Assembly (NCBI RefSeq): GCF_019334805.1
Contig: NZ_CP079822.1
Span: 2,170,001-2,234,000 of the forward strand
Reading direction: 5' to 3'
From: Rothia mucilaginosa
GTDB taxonomy: Bacteria > Actinomycetota > Actinomycetes > Actinomycetales > Micrococcaceae
Length of the DNA: 64,000 nucleotides
Part shown: piece by piece, positions 59,501 to 64,000 of the stretch
Numbering within the stretch: position 1 is the stretch's first letter
Layout: each line of letters begins with the position of its first letter
The notes under the pieces: generated by a model
Told to the model about the DNA's origin: nothing
The model's database searches: none
What the model saw: only the letters and a program-made list of their open reading frames with translations
Program-made: the position numbers and the translations under genes

Positions 59501-59573
59501 GGAGCTGACTGCGGCGGAGGAAGCCGCGAAGCCGGCTAAGAAGCCTCGCGCTCGCAGGCGAACCGCTAAGTAG
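56523..59573 (+). CDS. MmeI-like class I DNA adenine methyltransferase
   Basis: 1016 residues. The SAM motif FIDPACGCGNF is at 390-400, the catalytic NPPF at 550-553, and a target-recognition-like region (700-900) is followed by a helical C-terminus ending in a Lys/Arg/Ala-rich tail. A helical spacer (200-380, with MGEHYTSEEDVL) precedes the core as in MmeI/type IIG enzymes. The N-terminal 150 residues lack a clear D-x(n)-E-x-K nuclease motif, so it probably only methylates, leaving cleavage to the PLD helicase (inference). AAGGAG lies 9 bases before ATG. It likely marks host DNA as self. Confidence 0.88.
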   Translation: MAVVWPDDDLDQARSYLVEGRLGDFFRESLGWDDSDLGDSSFQTVKVDDPLVPSGVLNVECVAVQSGIPVWVCRVDRIPSNTSQLEVDRTLRALSMHRLCIFVQEGVGFTPRQVWRWPSASSSRLTRHELLVTDEAQVEALLERCALLYLTSDDIANGVSILGLLDRMRRGFDVETVNETRVASNQMAGLFESLAKAGMSEAQISTVMARLLFLLFADDTQMWSESEDANSFERMIRGTHQEGTDLAQRLNELFGLLNKKPSGTSAVADAPDYLSGFKYVNGGMFADAVPLPAEMSGAVAKTFRQQLLATSERDWSKVSPAIFGSMFQSVRDAKTRREMGEHYTSEEDVLKTLGPLFLDELRDKFTGAEEKSDEVTRLRNLRRELANIRFIDPACGCGNFIIIAYREMRKLELDVLVRLRNLGQIDESELSSLVVGKAGVSEDVRKRARSIEPLVTIDNFYGLELDPWPASIARTAMFLVERQMDQKMMEDFGYAPVRLPLSHSAHILEGDALTEVNPASGERVDRDWSKVLPVTAQDVADGVRVYIAGNPPFVGQAKKGDAQDQGMRLAWGDDYAGYLDFATAWLAKAARYLKTLQEQTEALDVKVVPGDFAFVSTNSIVQGQPVASLFAPLFRDGWRIKFAYRTFPWVSEAAGKAAVHCVITGFTRSAAPEKSRTVRVFDYDWSTRRTVEQEPVHALNAYLVEGPNVLAEKRSKPLSSLIPEVVRGSQPTDGGNLIVEVEDYPVVAADPVAVRYLRPFVGAKELVQGLERWCLWLEDASEEEIASSPVLSARVEANREWRSAQPQKGDAYKLRDIPHLMRPNKARPVEPYVCIPSVVSANRPIFTVKRFSADTIASNATFTALDPDGFLFGLISSSMFIIWQRTVGGQLKSDLRFSNTVVWNNLPLPQISEEQRRKVIAAGRKVLAAREAIEERAGEPVSLADMYASLATMDPALRAAHDELDSAVDVAFGATRRCSSDEARLKILFERYQELTAAEEAAKPAKKPRARRRTAK

Positions 59574-59590
59574 CTGATTTGATAGGTGAA

Positions 59591-59633
59591 GGGCTGTGTG
59601 CTGGCTGAGTTATTCTCGGCGAGCATGCAGCCC
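59591..59633 (+). other. Hairpin between the methyltransferase and the AlbA_2 gene
   Basis: GGGCTGTGTGCT (59591-59602) pairs with AGCATGCAGCCC (59622-59633, two G-U pairs). No T-run follows, so it may only attenuate transcription into the last gene of the island. Confidence 0.5.
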
Positions 59634-59757
59634 TCCCGCATACCTGCACAATTTGACCGATTCAGGGGCAGAAATTTCGTAATGAATCTATACTGAGGTT
59701 TGAGGGCGGATAGCACTCAGATTCTATGGGTATTTCCTGTTTTGATAAGGAGTTCTA

Positions 59758-61071
59758 ATGTTTACACCCATTCACCGCGCCCTGGGCTTGGAACCTGGGA
59801 ATCTTACGCTGGAGCTTATTGAAAAGGCTATTGAGGCAGGCCTGGAAGAGACTGCAGATTTCGATATGAAACGAGTTGTTCCAGATCTCAAGGCTGATAA
59901 ATCTAAGCAAGAAGTCGCTAAGGATATCGCTGCTATGGCGAATAGCGGCGGCGGATGGATTATTTATGGTGTGGGCGAAGGAGCATCCGATATTGCTGGA
60001 TCTATACACCCTTGTGAATGGACTGCTACAGAAGAACAGCAGATGTTGAATATTGCCTATACCAAAGTTGACCCTCCGGTTGTAGGCCTGGAGTTCAATA
60101 AAATTTCTTGTGGAGAAAACCCGGATGAAAAATATCTTGTACTAATGCATATTCCGGATTCGGTGGATGCTCCCCATTTTGCTCGGGCGGAGAAGAATAA
60201 TTTTTCTGCTCCACGCCGTAACGGCCCCCATACAAAACCGATGACCTATCGGGATATTGAGCGCGGTTTCCGTGAGCGTTTCCAGCGTGGCGTCGAACAG
60301 GAAAAGACTCTACAGGGGTACTTTGAACAGGCGGCAGATGCTCTCTGCTCTTATGAAGCCAACCCTGAACAAGGAGTCTTCCTTGCCATTGCAGCTGTTC
60401 CTGTTACCCCTAGTAGTTCTCCAGATTCAGCGGGCAGGAATGCATGTATGCGGTATACTACCCCGGGTATATATCCATACTTTATGGCTTCACAGCGAGG
60501 AAATTATCCAAACGAAGGAAAAACCTATACTAACTTTACTTTTATTTGGACTCAAGGAGAACGCGTTAAAGGAATGCGCCGGTGGGTGATTCGAAACTTA
60601 CCGCAAACAACCGCTGGTAAATATCGCAAATACCTGCACGATGATGGAACTTTGTTGGGAGCCTATCAGCTCGGGGGTGTATACAACAAGTCAGCCCCTT
60701 CGGACCAATATCCAGTCGGAGAACGTAATCATTGTATGTCCCGAGATATTGAGGGTGCGCTAATAGATTTCTTCTCCCTTCTTCGGGAACATGCACAAGA
60801 ACGCCGTGTGTTTGGGGGATTCCGCATTCGTGTTGGTTTGGTAGGTGATACTAATAGACCAATTTTGGTGAGGACCTCTGAAGGGGTCACGGGGAATCTT
60901 ATGCCTGAAAGCTACTCTGAACCCATTAATCGTTTTCAGCCGGTGTCTACATTTATTGATCCGCTGGCACCGATTGAAGATGTCTTGCCGCCGTTGCGTG
61001 CTCTGGCTCTAGATATTGTGAACCAGGGCGGTATTCAGAACCTGCAGGTTATTGCTGGAGAAGAGTCTTAG
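59758..61071 (+). CDS. AlbA_2 (Schlafen-type) putative ATP-binding protein
   Basis: 437 residues. The N-terminal AlbA_2 domain shows LEETADFDMKR (30-40) and VAKDIAAMANSGGGWIIYGV (53-72), the nucleotide-binding pattern of this fold, and extends to about 180. The remainder is a mixed alpha/beta region without a recognised family. AlbA_2 domains occur in Schlafen nucleases, regulators and several defence systems. AAGGAG lies 6 bases before ATG. Composition is slightly more A/T-rich than the three genes before it. Its stop lies 20 bases before the second palindrome, closing the island. Confidence 0.75.
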   Translation: MFTPIHRALGLEPGNLTLELIEKAIEAGLEETADFDMKRVVPDLKADKSKQEVAKDIAAMANSGGGWIIYGVGEGASDIAGSIHPCEWTATEEQQMLNIAYTKVDPPVVGLEFNKISCGENPDEKYLVLMHIPDSVDAPHFARAEKNNFSAPRRNGPHTKPMTYRDIERGFRERFQRGVEQEKTLQGYFEQAADALCSYEANPEQGVFLAIAAVPVTPSSSPDSAGRNACMRYTTPGIYPYFMASQRGNYPNEGKTYTNFTFIWTQGERVKGMRRWVIRNLPQTTAGKYRKYLHDDGTLLGAYQLGGVYNKSAPSDQYPVGERNHCMSRDIEGALIDFFSLLREHAQERRVFGGFRIRVGLVGDTNRPILVRTSEGVTGNLMPESYSEPINRFQPVSTFIDPLAPIEDVLPPLRALALDIVNQGGIQNLQVIAGEES

Positions 61072-61090
61072 CCGGATTCATATCCCGCCC

Positions 61091-61153
61091 AGAAGCCACA
61101 TGTGTTTCGAAAAGCCACTTCTTTGGTGGCTTTTCGAAACACATGTGGCTTTT
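61091..61153. repeat. Palindromic element R2, right border of the defence island
   Basis: Arms 61091-61110 and 61134-61153 match over 20 positions with one mismatch, with the same inner AAGCCAC/GTGGCTT hairpin as R1. Differs from 51517-51581 at only a few positions, mainly cttctc against cttttc. Confidence 0.9.
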
Positions 61154-61310
61154 CGCCGTTCTTGTGGGTGGCCCGTGCTTTACCCCCGGGTAAATCCCGT
61201 TTCGCTTATCGTGTCAGGGGTCCTTCCTATTCTGTAATCAGAAGCACCGAAGCCCACGCGCCGAGAGCACCGCAGCCTCCCAGCGCATCCCGAGAGAAAG
61301 GACCCCCACC

Positions 61311-63395
61311 ATGGCACGCAGCCCCGAAGCCGAAGCCCGCTACAAGGCCTACCAGAAGAAGTACCACGCCGAACGCAACGCCCGCGCCCGCTACTCCTAC
61401 GAGAGGCTCGAAAAGGACTACCGCGTCGTCGTCAACGGCAAGGACCTCTCCGCCGAACTCATGCAGCGTCGAGCCCCCGGCATCACCGGCGAAACCCCCT
61501 GGGACAAGGACCTGACCGTCCACCCCTATAAGTGGCGCCGCCAGGGCATGCCCAAGGACCTCCCCAGCTACGTGAGGGACGCATTCGGCGATGCAGCCCC
61601 TTACGAATCCTTCACCGACCCGCGCATGCTCTTCGACTGCTCCCTCTTCGACAACATGACCGACGAAGAAATCGCCTACTTCAACGATGAGAAGCACTGG
61701 GTTGTCGAGAAGCTGGATACTGACATTACCCTTAAGAACGAACTGGAGGGCGAGCCCGGCGTGTACGGCTACCTCGTGCACGTGAACCGAGGACGCAAGG
61801 AGGTGAACAACCCTCCGAAGGGCCGCCCGCGGTACAAGCGCAAGGACGGCAAGGAACTCATCTGGGATGACCCGCGCCTGGACGCACCCTGGTGGCAGGA
61901 ATGCGGCGATTACATCTACGTGTACCTGAATGAGAAGGAAGCTCGTGATTCCTTCAAGCAGCAGAAGATGCGCCTGGACGACCTGAACCAGGAGGTGCGC
62001 CTGTACCGCCTGACCAAGCCCATCAGCATCAGCGAGGCCCGCGCGTGGCTGAACAGTGACCACCCGCTGCGCGAAGAGAAGCACGGCGCCATCACCCTGG
62101 ACGCCTTCGGCACCGGACAGTACGGCCGCCCCGGTGAACTTCGCCTGCCGCAGCAGCCCGCCCCTGATGAGGATGAGCAGGATCGTATTGCTGAGGAAGA
62201 GTACTGGAACAGCCTCACCCCCGAAGAGCAGCAGAAGACCCTGGACGACCTGGAGTACTACCAGGCCCTGGAAGAGAAGCGTCGCCAGATCAACAAGGAA
62301 CGCTGCGACGCTATGGAGCCGATGTACACGGAGCGTTTCAACATCGACACCTACATGGCATCGGAACTGGCGAAGGTCGAAGCAGAAGTAGAAGCCGACC
62401 CCGACGACGAAGAAGCCGCCGAATGGGCACAGACCCTGCGGGACGCAATCCCCAAGATGACCCTTGACGACAAGCTCAAGTACCTCGGCGAAAACATGTA
62501 CTGGGAAGACCCCGACGGGTGCGAAGAACTGCTGCGCACCCTGAACATCATCACCCCGTACGAGACGCAGCTTCGCCTCGCATACGTACTGGACCCGAGC
62601 CAGTGGATGATCGAACACGCCGTCAACATCCATAAGGCAAAACTGAAGAACGGCACCGAAACCAAGAAGCTCAACTTCCGCCGCAAGGATGGTCAGTACT
62701 ATCTGAACGAAGCGCAGGAAGAATACGTGCGTGAGGTGCAGCTGGATAACTTCGCTTACGAAGGCGAACGCGGTTCCATCGAACTTCTACGACTCGTGTA
62801 TGACAACGAACGGTACCCCTGCCTTGACGACGACCAGTACGAAGAAATCAACGGCTTCTCCTGGGAGACCATCAACATGGAGGACTACCGCGCCGGCCGC
62901 CTGCTGCCCTTCGGCGACGGTTTTCCCCGCGGGGCGTTTGGCCCCAAGCATGACCGTATCGAGTACCTGGCTGATCTGCTCAAGCGTGGTGAGATTGACG
63001 TGCCGACCTTCTGGGAGCGCGTTAAAACCAATTCGTACGTGGGCACCGTGGAAAAGTTCGGTCCTGACGGGGAAGAATCCTTTATCATCACGAAGAAGAA
63101 CTGGCGTCAGTTCGTTAATTTTCGAGAAGAACGGCCGAACAGTGAGTCGGACTCCTTGTGGTACTCCCAGTTCCCCGAAGAACTTGGAGGCGACGATTTC
63201 GTGGACCTCATGGAACGAACCTACAACTGGCGCATCGCAGACTGGGAAGCATGGATCGACTCGCTACCCGACGACTGGTACGCGGTGAACACCGAGGCAG
63301 TCCAGGCCGCTCTCGATGAGTACGAGTACGGGGTCCTTGGAATCGACATTGTGCTCGTCTGGGGCCGGGAGCTTAAGCGCCGCCGCGGCAAGTAG
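61311..63395 (+). CDS. Large acidic hypothetical protein
   Basis: 694 residues from ATG 61311 with AGAAAGGA 8 bases upstream. Strongly charged and rich in Glu, Asp, Tyr and Trp. The N-terminus is basic and helical (EARYKAYQKKYHAERNARAR), a central stretch (285-420) is acidic with probable coiled coil, and the C-terminus ends in basic KRRRGK. No signal peptide, membrane span or catalytic motif is seen. Its codon use resembles the conserved genes of the window, and it lies outside the R2 border, so it is probably resident. Function unknown. Confidence 0.75.
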   Translation: MARSPEAEARYKAYQKKYHAERNARARYSYERLEKDYRVVVNGKDLSAELMQRRAPGITGETPWDKDLTVHPYKWRRQGMPKDLPSYVRDAFGDAAPYESFTDPRMLFDCSLFDNMTDEEIAYFNDEKHWVVEKLDTDITLKNELEGEPGVYGYLVHVNRGRKEVNNPPKGRPRYKRKDGKELIWDDPRLDAPWWQECGDYIYVYLNEKEARDSFKQQKMRLDDLNQEVRLYRLTKPISISEARAWLNSDHPLREEKHGAITLDAFGTGQYGRPGELRLPQQPAPDEDEQDRIAEEEYWNSLTPEEQQKTLDDLEYYQALEEKRRQINKERCDAMEPMYTERFNIDTYMASELAKVEAEVEADPDDEEAAEWAQTLRDAIPKMTLDDKLKYLGENMYWEDPDGCEELLRTLNIITPYETQLRLAYVLDPSQWMIEHAVNIHKAKLKNGTETKKLNFRRKDGQYYLNEAQEEYVREVQLDNFAYEGERGSIELLRLVYDNERYPCLDDDQYEEINGFSWETINMEDYRAGRLLPFGDGFPRGAFGPKHDRIEYLADLLKRGEIDVPTFWERVKTNSYVGTVEKFGPDGEESFIITKKNWRQFVNFREERPNSESDSLWYSQFPEELGGDDFVDLMERTYNWRIADWEAWIDSLPDDWYAVNTEAVQAALDEYEYGVLGIDIVLVWGRELKRRRGK

Positions 63396-63440
63396 CCCGC
63401 CAGGCTAAAGTGCCGGTAAAACAAGCGCCGGTAAAACACA

Positions 63441-63477
63441 GGGCGCGGCGCACCCGCACAGTTGGATGCGCCGCCCC
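63441..63477 (+). terminator. GC-rich hairpin after the acidic protein gene
   Basis: GGGCG-C-GGCGCA pairs with TGCGCCGCCCC around a 14-base loop. No T-run. Upstream, gccggtaaaaca is present twice in tandem (about 63411-63438). Confidence 0.5.
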
Positions 63478-63678
63478 TCCGCCCGCCACCATGCTCGCTG
63501 CCCGCCAAACTCACCGCTGAGAGCGCGCTCGCCGGTGGGAGTACAGCCACCGCATCGCGATTTATCGCGAAAAAAGCACCCCTGCCCGCTTAGCCTGTCA
63601 GGGGAGTAGCGTACAGTAAAACACATCACACACCCACACAATCGAATCCGATAAACAACCACACCCCAAGGAGTGAAC

Positions 63679-64000
63679 ATGCCGCACAACGCCGTATCAC
63701 ACATCCAGCAGCAGTACGCCGCACACCACCCGCGATGCAACACCTTCGCCCTGGACAAGCCCAAGAGCGCAGCCTATGGCTACACGGCCGCCTTCATCGC
63801 GTTCAGCAACGCGGACGGCACGCCCACCAACGAGACGCTCACCCTCGACAGCATCCACGCCGCCGCAGAAGCCTGCCAGGTCATCGACATGGGCTTCGAC
63901 TACACGCCCTACTACGACGGCGAACCGGTCAACCCGCCCACCTGCCACCTCATCATGGGCACCAACTTCGGCGAATCGAACAAGAAGTATGCGCTTTCCT
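63679..64000 (+). CDS. Hypothetical protein, 5' part only
   Basis: 107 codons are readable from ATG 63679, which follows AAGGAG by 6 bases; the gene runs off the window. It begins MPHNAVSHIQQQYAAHHPRC. The visible part has CHLIMGTNFGESNKKYALS near the edge and no signal peptide. No family is recognised. Confidence 0.65.
   Translation, partial: MPHNAVSHIQQQYAAHHPRCNTFALDKPKSAAYGYTAAFIAFSNADGTPTNETLTLDSIHAAAEACQVIDMGFDYTPYYDGEPVNPPTCHLIMGTNFGESNKKYALS

Overview
The window reads as a chromosomal segment of a high-GC Gram-positive bacterium, most likely a Rothia species (Micrococcaceae, Actinobacteria; R. mucilaginosa-like). The basis is an actinobacterial NrdE/NrdF pair, a single bifunctional Rel protein, the MurT-GatD pair, the yebC-ruvCAB-yajC-secDF-rel gene order typical of actinobacteria, GC-rich codons, and many genes whose -10 box sits 6-8 bases before the start codon (leaderless). 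The genus is an inference from memory; no database search was possible.

Layout: 1-3.5 kb, class Ib ribonucleotide reductase (nrdI end, nrdE, nrdF). 3.7-6.8 kb, a zinc alcohol dehydrogenase and formate-THF ligase. 7-8 kb, an AT-rich gene-free stretch ending in an orphan terminator. 8-13 kb, a metallo-beta-lactamase-fold hydrolase, uvrA and a GNAT protein. 13-18.2 kb, 6-phospho-beta-glucosidase, a dicarboxylate/Na+ symporter, a lipoate-ligase-like protein and an FAH-family enzyme. 19-22.5 kb, a large exported protein and a SmtB-type zinc sensor. 22.5-24.6 kb, thrS. 24.7-33.6 kb, an accessory zone: a fused GmrSD-type type IV restriction enzyme, a small membrane protein, an unknown two-gene operon, a flavin/Fe-S dehydrogenase and an Mrr nuclease. 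33.6-41 kb, a potassium channel, a lipoprotein, a HIT protein, a candidate structured RNA, a DUF2797 protein and murT-gatD. 41-51.4 kb, yebC-ruvCAB-yajC-secDF-rel. 51.5-61.2 kb, a four-gene probable defence island (HEPN protein, PLD-SNF2 helicase, MmeI-like methyltransferase, AlbA_2/Schlafen-type protein) enclosed by two near-identical 65-bp palindromes. 61.3-64 kb, two unrecognised proteins, the last cut by the window edge.

The most notable signal is shared by three places. Accessory restriction/defence genes sit directly behind the 3' ends of housekeeping or resident genes, and in each case the flanking terminator or gene 3' end exists in duplicate on both sides of the cargo. Between thrS and the dehydrogenase two cargoes are stacked, separated by a block that carries remnants of both neighbours' ends (the dehydrogenase 3' end, then the thrS terminator). 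The mrr gene lies between two copies of the 3' end of a small ORF. The four-gene island lies between two copies of a palindrome downstream of rel. No transposase or integrase is visible at any of the three. This suggests cargo uptake by recombination at terminators or gene ends rather than by classical mobile elements.
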